DNA of 64,000 nucleotides from Saccharopolyspora ipomoeae (GTDB lineage Bacteria; Actinomycetota; Actinomycetes; Mycobacteriales; Pseudonocardiaceae): assembly GCF_029952525.1 (NCBI RefSeq), contig NZ_JASAOF010000017.1:62001-126000 (forward strand). The letters are read 5' to 3'. Position 1 is the first letter of the stretch, and each line of letters opens with the position of its first letter. Of the stretch, positions 1 through 21,405 are shown in pieces. Below the pieces are notes generated by a model. The model was given only the letters and a program-made list of their open reading frames with translations, did not search any database and was not told where the DNA came from. Made by a program: the position numbers and the translations under genes.

Positions 1-13434
<13,434 letters not shown>

Positions 13435-13537
13435 CTCCACCAAACCCATCTCGACGACGCCCGTTGTCACGGCCCACCGGGCCAGGACGCGATCACGCAG
13501 GAGGATCGACCCGCCGGGAAGTGTTGTGCAGCAATGG

Positions 13538-13552
13538 CTCAGAAACCCCTAG
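13538..13552 (-). promoter_or_regulatory. candidate LuxR-family operator before the PKS
   Basis: Read on the minus strand the site is CTAGGGGTTTCTGAG, about 100 nt upstream of the PKS start. It shares CTAGGG and the terminal GAG with the box at 17316, with one change (G for A) in the core. Binding by a regulator is inferred. Confidence 0.5.
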
Positions 13553-13595
13553 TTCTCGCCTGGCCGCTCGGGGATCGGCGCGAGCGCCGCGAAAT

Positions 13596-13610
13596 CTAGG
13601 GATTCCCCGG
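13596..13610 (+). promoter_or_regulatory. candidate PAS-LuxR (PimM-type) operator before the ABC operon
   Basis: CTAGGGATTCCCCGG lies about 55 nt before the ABC exporter start and 43 nt from the opposite-facing PKS box. It resembles the PimM operator consensus CTVGGGAWWTCCCBAG, as recalled, but is one base shorter in the middle. The first ten bases are identical to the sites at 17316 and 24438. Confidence 0.55.
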
Positions 13611-13666
13611 CACCGGGGTGAGGTCTCCTGGCGCGAGGCCCGCTGACCGCCATCGGAGAGTGCCGA

Positions 13667-15448
13667 TTGCTGATCTCCTTCTTGAAGACCCATCTCCGGC
13701 CGTACCGGCGCGCTCTGCTGGTCCTGCTGGTGCTGCAGGTCGTTCAGACGATGGCCACGCTGCTGCAGCCGACCTTCTACTCGCTGGTCGTCGACCGCGG
13801 CGTGGTGCGCGGCGACATCGACGCCATCCGCACGCTCGGCACCGCGATGATCGGGGTGGCGCTGCTGCAGATCCTCGCCGCGATCGGTGCGGCGGCGCTG
13901 GGCGCGCGGGTGGCGGCCGCGCTCGGCCGCGACCTGCGCTCGCGGGTGTTCCGCCGGGTCATGGGCGTCTCGGCCCGCGAGGTCGCCCGGTTCGGCGCCC
14001 CGTCGCTGATCACCCGCACCACCAACGACGTCCAGCAGGTCCAGGCGCTGGTGGTCACCCTGCTCGACATCGCCGTCGCCGCGACCATCACCTGCGTCGG
14101 CGGCGTGGTGATGGCGCTGGTGCAGGACGTGTCGCTGTCGCTGATCATCGTCGCGCTCGTGATGGTCCTGGTGGTCGGGCTGACGGTGATCCTGGTGCGC
14201 ATCAGCCCCACCTACGGGCGGATGCAGCGGGGCGTGGAGAGCATCAACCGGTTGCTGCGCGAGCAGATCTCCGGCATCCGCATCATCCGCGCCTTCGTCC
14301 GCGACGACCACGAGCGCGCCCGGTTCGGCGAGGCCAACACCGAGCTGTTCGGCGTCGGGATGAAGGTCGGGCGCATGATGGCCACGATCCCGGTGGTGGT
14401 CATGATGCTGATGAACACCGCGACGCTGCCGATCATCTGGTTCGCCACCCAGCGCATCGACGCGGGCCAGGCCCAACTGGGGTCGATCTCGGCGCTGCTG
14501 GGCTACGTGACGCTGATCATCACCGCGATCATCATGGCCACCGTCGTGTTCGCCGACCTGCCGCGCGCCGCGGTGTCGGTGCGCCGCGTCCAGGAGGTCC
14601 TCGACACCGGGACGAGCGTGCCGGTGCCCGAGCACCCGGTCCGCGGTTCCCGGCTGCACGGGCAGCTGCGGATCCGGGCCGCCGGGTTCCGGTACCCCGG
14701 CGCGTCGGCACCCGTGCTCCACGACGTCGAGCTCGTCGCCGAACCCGGCCAGACCGTGGCGATCGTCGGCAGCACCGGCAGCGGCAAGACGACCCTGCTC
14801 AACCTCGCGCTGCGGCTCTACGACACCACCAGCGGCAGCGTCCACGTCAACGGCATCGACGTGCGCGAGTACGACCCGGAAGCGCTGCACTCGGTGATCG
14901 GCATCGTGCCGCAGGAACCGCAGATGTTCAGCGGCACCATCGCCTCGAACCTCTGCTACGGCAGACCCATCGCCCGCGACCGCGAGCTGTGGCACGCCCT
15001 CGAGATCGCCCAGGCGCGAGACTTCGTGGAGCGGCTGCCCGGCATGCTCAGCGCACGCGTCACCCAAGGCGGCTCGAACCTCTCCGGCGGGCAGCGGCAA
15101 CGCCTCGCGATCGCCCGAGCCCTGGTGCTGCGCCCCGAGATCTACCTGCTCGACGACAGCTTCTCCGCCCTGGACCGCACCACCGAGGCGCGGCTGCGCG
15201 AAGCGCTGGGGCGCGCCGTCCCGAACGCGACCATGATCGTCGTCGCGCAGCGGATCAGCGCCGTGCAGAACGCCGACCGCATCGTCGTCCTCGACCAGGG
15301 CCGCGTGGTGGGCACCGGCACGCACGCCGAACTGCTGCACCGCAACCGGACCTACCAGGAGATCGCGCACTCCCAGGCGCTCCCGCAGGAGGTCCCGCCC
15401 CGCGACGGCCGAGTCATCCGAGGAGTCCTGCATGGTCAGCGCGGCTAG
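13667..15448 (+). CDS. ABC exporter half-transporter, degenerate-site subunit
   Basis: This 593-residue protein has six membrane segments (residues ~15-300) followed by a nucleotide-binding domain with Walker A GSTGSGKTT and signature LSGGQRQR. Walker B is followed by Asp (YLLDDS) instead of the catalytic Glu, and the switch position is Gln (VVAQR) instead of His. This is the pattern of the non-catalytic half of heterodimeric exporters of the TM287/288 kind. The next gene encodes the canonical half and overlaps it by 17 nt. The TTG start is chosen because GGAGAG sits just upstream. It probably exports or gives resistance to the polyketide, an inference from its position divergent from the PKS. 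Confidence 0.92.
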   Translation: MLISFLKTHLRPYRRALLVLLVLQVVQTMATLLQPTFYSLVVDRGVVRGDIDAIRTLGTAMIGVALLQILAAIGAAALGARVAAALGRDLRSRVFRRVMGVSAREVARFGAPSLITRTTNDVQQVQALVVTLLDIAVAATITCVGGVVMALVQDVSLSLIIVALVMVLVVGLTVILVRISPTYGRMQRGVESINRLLREQISGIRIIRAFVRDDHERARFGEANTELFGVGMKVGRMMATIPVVVMMLMNTATLPIIWFATQRIDAGQAQLGSISALLGYVTLIITAIIMATVVFADLPRAAVSVRRVQEVLDTGTSVPVPEHPVRGSRLHGQLRIRAAGFRYPGASAPVLHDVELVAEPGQTVAIVGSTGSGKTTLLNLALRLYDTTSGSVHVNGIDVREYDPEALHSVIGIVPQEPQMFSGTIASNLCYGRPIARDRELWHALEIAQARDFVERLPGMLSARVTQGGSNLSGGQRQRLAIARALVLRPEIYLLDDSFSALDRTTEARLREALGRAVPNATMIVVAQRISAVQNADRIVVLDQGRVVGTGTHAELLHRNRTYQEIAHSQALPQEVPPRDGRVIRGVLHGQRG

Positions 15449-17288
15449 CGGACCGTCGTCGAACGTGACGCGGCTGCTCGGCCTGCTGCGGCCGCACCGG
15501 TTCCGCCTGGTGCTGGTGGCGGTGCTGGGCACCGCGGCGACGGCGTTCAACCTCGCCGGGCCGAAGCTCGTCGGCAACGCCACCGACATGGCCTTCGCGG
15601 GCGTGGTCAGCCGGGGGCTCCCGCTGGGAGCGTCCAAGGAGGACGTGATCGCCGGGATGCGCGCCCGCGGTGAGGACACGCTGGCGAACGTCCTCAGCAC
15701 CGCCGACATCGTCCCCGGCCACGGCGTGGACTTCCAAGCGCTGTTCCAGCTGCTGCTGGTCATCCTCGCGCTCTACGTGGCCAGCGGGCTGTGCATGCTC
15801 GGGCAGGGGCGTCTCGTCGCGTTCATCGCGCAGCGCACCATGTTCGCGCTGCGGGACCGGGTGAGCGCGAAGCTGACCCGGCTGCCGCTGGGCTACTTCG
15901 ACCGCCACTCGCGGGGCGAGGTCCTCAGCCGGGTCACCAACGACGTCGACAACCTCCAGCGCACGCTGCAGCAGACCCTCGGGCACATGGTCAACTCGGT
16001 GTTCGCGGTGGTCGGCGTGATGACGGTGATGGTGTGGCTCTCGCCGATGCTCGCGGGCCTGGTGCTGGTGAGCGTGCTCGTCGCGGCCGCCGTGGCGCTG
16101 CGGATCAGCAGGCGGGCGCGACCGCGCTTCGCCGAGCGGTGGCAGCGCACCGGCACGCTCAACGGCTACGTCGAGGAGATCTACACCGGGCACTCGACCG
16201 TGCTGGCCTTCGGCCGCCGCGAGTTCGTCGAGCGCGTCTTCGACGTGCACAACGACGGCCTCTCCGACGCATCGTCGAAAGCGCAGACGCTGTCCGGGAT
16301 GATCGGGCCGGTCACCCGGTTCGTCACCGACCTCAACTACGTGATGGTCGCCGTGGTCGGGGCGCTGCAGGTGGCCGGCGGCTCGATGTCGATCGGCAGC
16401 GTGCAGTCGTTCATGCAGTACTCCAGCATGTTCACCCAGCCCATCATCGACATGGCGAACTTCTCCGCCCAGCTCCAGTCCGGCATGGCCTCCGCCCGGC
16501 GGATCTTCGAGGTCCTCGACGAACCCGAGCAGCGGCCCGCGCCACCCCGACCGGTGCGGCCGGGCCGGGTGCGCGGGCGGGTGGAGTTCCAGCGGGTCGA
16601 CTTCCGCTACGAGGCGCACGCGCCGCTGATCGAGGACCTGACGCTGACCGCCGTGCCGGGGCAGCTCATCGCGATCGTCGGCCCGACGGGGGCGGGCAAG
16701 TCGACCCTGGGCAACCTCCTGCTGCGGTTCTACGAGGTCGACGAGGGCAAGATCCTGCTCGACGACGTCGACGTCGCCACCATGACCCGCGAGGACCTGC
16801 GGTCCCAGATCGGCCTGGTCTCGCAGGACTCGTGGCTGTTCTCCGGCACCATCGCCGACAACATCGCCTACGGACGGCCCGGCGCGACCCGCCAGGAGGT
16901 CGTCGACGCGGCCCGGGCGATGTGCGTCGACCGCTTCGTGCGCTCGCTGCCCGACGGCTACGACACCGTCCTCGACGACGAGTCGTCGGCCGTCAGCGCG
17001 GGTGAGCGCCAGCTCATCACGCTGGCCCGGGCTTTCCTCGCCGGTCCGTCGATCCTGCTGCTGGACGAGGCCACCAGCTCCGTGGACTCCCGCACCGAGG
17101 TCCTCATCCAGCAGGCGATGGCCTCGCTGCGCGCCGGGCGCACCAGCTTCGTCATCGCCCACCGGCTGTCGACCATCCGCCACGCCGACCTGATCCTGGT
17201 CATGGACTCCGGCCGGGTCGTCGAGCGCGGCACCCACCACGAGCTCCTCGAGGCCGGTGGCCACTACGCCCGGCTGTACGCGGCCTGA
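15432..17288 (+). CDS. ABC exporter half-transporter, catalytic subunit
   Basis: This is a 618-residue fused membrane and ATPase subunit. The membrane domain occupies about residues 20-340. Walker A is GPTGAGKST, the signature is SAGERQ, Walker B carries the catalytic Glu (LLLDEATSSVD) and the switch His is present (VIAHRLS). A segment of about 45 residues between the first two helices is longer than in the partner. It pairs with the upstream gene, overlaps it and is surely co-transcribed. The heterodimer would pump a hydrophobic compound, most simply the polyketide. Confidence 0.93.
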   Translation: MVSAASGPSSNVTRLLGLLRPHRFRLVLVAVLGTAATAFNLAGPKLVGNATDMAFAGVVSRGLPLGASKEDVIAGMRARGEDTLANVLSTADIVPGHGVDFQALFQLLLVILALYVASGLCMLGQGRLVAFIAQRTMFALRDRVSAKLTRLPLGYFDRHSRGEVLSRVTNDVDNLQRTLQQTLGHMVNSVFAVVGVMTVMVWLSPMLAGLVLVSVLVAAAVALRISRRARPRFAERWQRTGTLNGYVEEIYTGHSTVLAFGRREFVERVFDVHNDGLSDASSKAQTLSGMIGPVTRFVTDLNYVMVAVVGALQVAGGSMSIGSVQSFMQYSSMFTQPIIDMANFSAQLQSGMASARRIFEVLDEPEQRPAPPRPVRPGRVRGRVEFQRVDFRYEAHAPLIEDLTLTAVPGQLIAIVGPTGAGKSTLGNLLLRFYEVDEGKILLDDVDVATMTREDLRSQIGLVSQDSWLFSGTIADNIAYGRPGATRQEVVDAARAMCVDRFVRSLPDGYDTVLDDESSAVSAGERQLITLARAFLAGPSILLLDEATSSVDSRTEVLIQQAMASLRAGRTSFVIAHRLSTIRHADLILVMDSGRVVERGTHHELLEAGGHYARLYAA

Positions 17289-17315
17289 GCCCGGTGTCCT
17301 GATCTCCCTGGGAAA

Positions 17316-17330
17316 CTAGGGATTCGCGAG
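17316..17330 (+). promoter_or_regulatory. candidate PAS-LuxR operator before the thioesterase
   Basis: CTAGGGATTCGCGAG lies 28 nt after the ABC stop codon and 75 nt before the likely thioesterase start. It shares its first ten bases exactly with the sites at 13596 and 24438. It suggests the thioesterase-DoxX pair has its own regulated promoter. Confidence 0.55.
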
Positions 17331-17390
17331 TACCGGGTCGGGTTGGATGGTGGGCGGACGAGGCCACGACCGGAAGGATCGGCGACCGAG

Positions 17391-18197
17391 TTGAACCAGG
17401 CGAATCAGTCGAACCAGTTGAACACCATCGAGGACGACGTCACCACCGCGTGGATCCGGCGGTACCGGCCGTCGGCGACGAGCACGGCGCGGCTCGTGTG
17501 CTTCCCGCACGCGGGCGGATCGGCGAGCTTCTTCCACCCGCTGGCACCGCGCTTCGCCCCCGACACCGACGTGGTGTCGCTGCAGTACCCGGGGCGCCAG
17601 GACCGGCGGAAGGAGCCGTTCGTCGAGGACATCGAGTCCCTCGCCGACCTCCTGGCCGACGAGATCGCCGCGCTCAGCGACAAGCCCACCGTCTTCTTCG
17701 GGCACAGCATGGGCGCGGCACTGGCCTTCGAGACCGCGCACCGGCTCGAACAGCGCGGCACCCGCGCACCGCGCTCGGTGATCGCCTCCGGCCGCCGGGG
17801 TCCGGCGACGGTGCGCGACGAGGAGGTGCACAAGCGCGACGACGAGGGCGTCATCGCCGAGCTGAAGAAGCTCAACGGGACCGACATGGCGATCTTCGGC
17901 GACGAGGAGCTGCTGCGGATGGCGCTGCCGGCGATCCGCAACGACTACCGCGCCATCGAGTCCTACCGCTGCGAGGAGAGCAAGGCGCTGCGCGCGCCGA
18001 TCGTCGTGCTCACCGGCGATCAGGACCCGAAGACCACCCGCGCCGAGGCCGAGGCCTGGGAGAAGCACACCGAGGGCGCGTTCCGGCTCCGCGAGTTCAC
18101 CGGCGGGCACTTCTTCCTCACCGAGCACCAGGTCGAGGTCAACCGCGAGATCGAGACCGAGCTCGCCGCAGCGCGGAGGGCTGGCGAGCATGGCTGA
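17391..18197 (+). CDS. type II thioesterase
   Basis: An alpha/beta-hydrolase of about 268 residues with the motifs of PKS/NRPS editing thioesterases: FPHAGGSASFF near the N-terminus, nucleophile GHSMGA, Asp in TGDQDP and His in TGGHFFL. Such enzymes hydrolyse stalled or wrong acyl groups from carrier proteins. It belongs with the PKS. The start is uncertain: TTG codons at 17343, 17391 and 17415 are in frame, and 17391 leaves the usual short N-terminus. Its stop overlaps the next gene. Confidence 0.9.
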   Translation: MNQANQSNQLNTIEDDVTTAWIRRYRPSATSTARLVCFPHAGGSASFFHPLAPRFAPDTDVVSLQYPGRQDRRKEPFVEDIESLADLLADEIAALSDKPTVFFGHSMGAALAFETAHRLEQRGTRAPRSVIASGRRGPATVRDEEVHKRDDEGVIAELKKLNGTDMAIFGDEELLRMALPAIRNDYRAIESYRCEESKALRAPIVVLTGDQDPKTTRAEAEAWEKHTEGAFRLREFTGGHFFLTEHQVEVNREIETELAAARRAGEHG

Positions 18198-18597
18198 GAC
18201 CCGAGCCGAGAATCCCGGAAACCGGGGCAGCATCGGCACTGCCGGCACCATCGTGCTGTGGGTGCTGCAGGCGCTGCTCGCGGTGGTGTTCGTGATGGCC
18301 GCGGTGCCGAAGTTCCTCGGCGACCCGACGATGGTGGCCACCTTCGAGGCCGTCGGCGTCGGCCAGTGGCTGCGCTACGTCACCGGGGTCGTGGAGATCG
18401 CCGGCGCGATCGGGCTGCTCGTGCCGCGGTTCACCGGCCCGGCCGCGCTGGGGCTGGTCGGCGTCATGATCGGGGCGACGGTGACGAACCTGCTGACCGC
18501 CCCGCCGATCGCGGTGGTGACGGTCGTGCTGGGCGCGCTGCTCGCCCTGGTCGCCTGGCGCCGCTGGTCCAGCGTCCGCGTGCTGCTCGGGCGCTGA
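18190..18597 (+). CDS. DoxX-family membrane protein
   Basis: A 135-residue protein with four hydrophobic helices and the DoxX pattern (FVMAAVPKFLGDP, GVVEIAGAIGLLVP). Its ATG lies 8 nt inside the thioesterase gene, so the two are translationally coupled. DoxX proteins are small integral membrane proteins of poorly known function. A role in polyketide tailoring or self-protection is only suggested by the coupling. Confidence 0.8.
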   Translation: MAETRAENPGNRGSIGTAGTIVLWVLQALLAVVFVMAAVPKFLGDPTMVATFEAVGVGQWLRYVTGVVEIAGAIGLLVPRFTGPAALGLVGVMIGATVTNLLTAPPIAVVTVVLGALLALVAWRRWSSVRVLLGR

Positions 18598-18609
18598 GAC
18601 CGGCGGGAG

Positions 18610-21405
18610 TCACCCGACCGGCCCCGCCGGGAGCACGTCGGCCAGTTCAGCGCGGCCCGCGACGCCCAGCTTCCGGTAGATCCTGGTCAGGTGCTTCTCC
18701 ACCGTGCGCGAGGTGATGCGGGCCTCGCGGGCGATCTCGTCGTTGGTGCGGCCGGTGCGCGCCAGCATCGCCACCTGGTGCTCCGACGGCGTCAGCAGCG
18801 GAGCCCTGGCCGGCATCGCAGCGGCCTGCCCGCCCAGTTCGGCGTTGGTGCGGTCGATCATCCGCTGCACCCCGCACTCGATGGCGAGGTTGCGCGCCTC
18901 CTCGAAGTGCTTCTCGGCACCCGAGCGGCCGGTGGCGCGCAGCCGCCGCCCGTACAGCAGGTGCGCGCGGGCGAGCTCCACGCGGTTGGCGGACCGGCCG
19001 AGCACCGAGATCGCCTCCCGCAGCAGCCGGAGCTCCTTGCCGCCGTCGCTGAGCACGGCGTGGGTGCGCAGCGCCCGCCCGATGGCGACCGGGGCGCCCC
19101 ACTGCTGCGCCAGCTCGTACTCCTGCTCCACGAGCTCGTTCGCCTCGTCGACGTTGCCGAGCCGGTGGTGCATCATCGCGGCCATCCCGCGCCACGGGCA
19201 CAGCGCCGGATTGCGCATGCCCCAGTGGTCGAGCTGCTGCCCCAGGTCCAGGATGCTCTGCAGCTCCGGACCGACCTCGCCGCGCTCGGTGGCCACCGAG
19301 CCCTTGAGCAGCCGCAGCGCCGCGGTGACGCACACGTTGTTCTTCGACGCCGCACCGCCTTCCAGCACGCGACCCGCCAGGTCGTGGTCGGCGGTCTCCA
19401 GCGCCAGGAACGCCACGGTGAGCAGGGTCGCGGAATTGCCGTGCTCCCAGCCCAACCCGCCGAGCTCGATGGCCTCCCGGGTCACCGACAGCGCCTGGTC
19501 GAGCCGACCGGTGGACATCAGCACCAAGCCCTTCTCGGTGCACAGCAGCGTGCGCGCGACGAGGTCGCCGTTGCGCTGCTGCCGCTCGCGAGCCCGGTCC
19601 AGCCACGCCGAGAGCTTGCCCGGGGCGTCGGCGGCGACGAGCGCGTTCGCCAGCAGCGGCAGTCCGGTGTGGACGTGGGTGGTGCGGGCCGGTTCGCGCT
19701 CCAGGACGCGGTTGGCCAGCCGGGCCACCTCGGACGCACCGATCTCGGAGGCGACGGTGGCCGCGTAGAGCAGCACCGCCAGGAGTTCGCGCTGCGCCGC
19801 GCTGTCCAGCGGCGGGTTCGCGCCGAGCGAGCGCAACCGGCGCACGTTGTCGGCCAGGCCCAGCGGGTCCTCGATCATGAGGTAGCGCCGACGCGCCTCC
19901 ATGCGCAGCACCCGGTCCGACGACGACAGGTCCTGCTCCTCCCCGAAGTCCTGGACGACCTCGCGGATCATCTCGGTGATCGGCGCGGGCGAGGTGGCCA
20001 GCATCATCGGCGACAGGCGCGAGAGCGCGGCGGCGCGCTCGTGGCTGGAGTCGAGCATCGACACCGACTGCGACACGTGCCGCACCGATGCCGACGGGTC
20101 GAAAGCCCGCTCCGCGGTGGCGAGTTCGACGAGAAGGCCGGCGCGCTGCTCCCCGTCGGGCGCGCTGTCGAGCAGCGCCCGGCGCAGGTAGGTCGCCGCG
20201 GTCTCCGGTGCGCCGCAGTCCAGTTCGTCTTCAGCGGCGTCGCGCAGCACCCGCAGCGCCCAGTCGTCGACCGGTCCCGCGACCTCGACGAGGTAGCGGG
20301 CCACTTCGCGCGGCGAGTGCCCCTGGTGGTGCAGCCACCTCGCGGCGCGCAGGTGCACTTCCTCGCGCCCCTCGCCGGCCGCGAGCTCCTCGACGGCCGC
20401 GCGCACGACCTGCCTCGCGGGCCCGAGGCACGACTCGGAGTTGAGCAGGCCCAGCTGACGCACCACCCGCACGGCGTCGACGTGCTGGCACTCGGAGAGA
20501 CCGGCGACGCGGCCCACGAGCTCGGTGTCGGCGCTCTCGCCGAGCACCGCCGCGGTCTGGAGCAGCCGGTGCACCGCCGGCGGCTGCTCGCGCAGGCACG
20601 ACACGAGCCGTTCCCGCAGACCGGCGGGACGCGGCGCGGCCTCGATCGCGGGCAGACCGGCGGTCCTGGCCTCCGAGAGCATCGACATGAGGAACAGCGG
20701 GTTGCCGGCCGAGCCGTCCCGGCACGCGGTCACCAGGTCCTCACCGACGCGCTCCCCGAGCTCGCCGCGCACCAGCGCGCGCACCGCGGCCGCCGACAGC
20801 AGCCCCGGTCTCAGGACCTGGGTGGCCGCGTCGCTGATCCGCCGGACCTGCGGGAGCTCGGCCCCGGGATCACCGTCGAGCACGGTCACCGCGAGCGTGA
20901 CCGGCATGCTCGCGACCCGTCCGCTGAGCTCGTCCAGGCAGGTCAGCGAGGCGCTGTCGGCGGCGTGCAGGTCGTCGACCAGGATCAGCAGCGGGCTCTC
21001 GGCGCTCATCCCCGCGATGTGCGACGGCACCGCTGCCGGTCCCGGATCAACAGCAGCCGGGTCCAGCAGCTGGCGCACCACGCCGAGCTCGAAGTCCCGC
21101 TCCTGCGGCGCGCACGAGGCCCGCAGCACGCGCAGCCCGCTGCGACGGGCCCGGGGCGCGCACGCGCTGAGCAGTTCCGACTTCCCGATGCCCAGCGGGC
21201 CGCTGATGACCAGCAGCGATCCGCTTCCCGCCCGGGTGGCGGCCAGCGCCGCGTCGACGGTGTCGAGCTCGTGCTCGCGCTCCCACAGCGCCCACGGCTC
21301 CCCCGCTGCGCTCGCGGTCGCCCCTGCCCTCGACGCCGACCGGTCCAGGTCCGGTGCCGCACCGCGCGTCCCGGTCATCTGCATCGCCCCCTCGATCGTC
21401 GTCAT
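18610..21405 (-). CDS. LAL-type LuxR transcriptional regulator (first of pair)
   Basis: A 931-residue ATP-binding regulator of the MalT/LAL family. Near the N-terminus it has Walker A (GPLGIGKSELL) and Walker B (LLILVDDLHAAD). The middle is a long helical region, and a LuxR helix-turn-helix closes the C-terminus (LTPSEHQVAMLARTGRTNDE, then TVEKHLTRIYRKLGV). Its ATG overlaps the stop of the upstream LAL gene (ATGA), so both are made from one transcript. Proteins of this size are common pathway activators in polyketide clusters. The box at 24423 lies before the pair. Confidence 0.93.
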   Translation of the reverse strand: MTTIEGAMQMTGTRGAAPDLDRSASRAGATASAAGEPWALWEREHELDTVDAALAATRAGSGSLLVISGPLGIGKSELLSACAPRARRSGLRVLRASCAPQERDFELGVVRQLLDPAAVDPGPAAVPSHIAGMSAESPLLILVDDLHAADSASLTCLDELSGRVASMPVTLAVTVLDGDPGAELPQVRRISDAATQVLRPGLLSAAAVRALVRGELGERVGEDLVTACRDGSAGNPLFLMSMLSEARTAGLPAIEAAPRPAGLRERLVSCLREQPPAVHRLLQTAAVLGESADTELVGRVAGLSECQHVDAVRVVRQLGLLNSESCLGPARQVVRAAVEELAAGEGREEVHLRAARWLHHQGHSPREVARYLVEVAGPVDDWALRVLRDAAEDELDCGAPETAATYLRRALLDSAPDGEQRAGLLVELATAERAFDPSASVRHVSQSVSMLDSSHERAAALSRLSPMMLATSPAPITEMIREVVQDFGEEQDLSSSDRVLRMEARRRYLMIEDPLGLADNVRRLRSLGANPPLDSAAQRELLAVLLYAATVASEIGASEVARLANRVLEREPARTTHVHTGLPLLANALVAADAPGKLSAWLDRARERQQRNGDLVARTLLCTEKGLVLMSTGRLDQALSVTREAIELGGLGWEHGNSATLLTVAFLALETADHDLAGRVLEGGAASKNNVCVTAALRLLKGSVATERGEVGPELQSILDLGQQLDHWGMRNPALCPWRGMAAMMHHRLGNVDEANELVEQEYELAQQWGAPVAIGRALRTHAVLSDGGKELRLLREAISVLGRSANRVELARAHLLYGRRLRATGRSGAEKHFEEARNLAIECGVQRMIDRTNAELGGQAAAMPARAPLLTPSEHQVAMLARTGRTNDEIAREARITSRTVEKHLTRIYRKLGVAGRAELADVLPAGPVG

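Noticed and set aside
13493-15763. Minus-strand open frame of 756 residues across the ABC genes
   Set aside because: Rich in His, Asp and Arg, with no motifs. The plus-strand ABC transporter motifs are clear.
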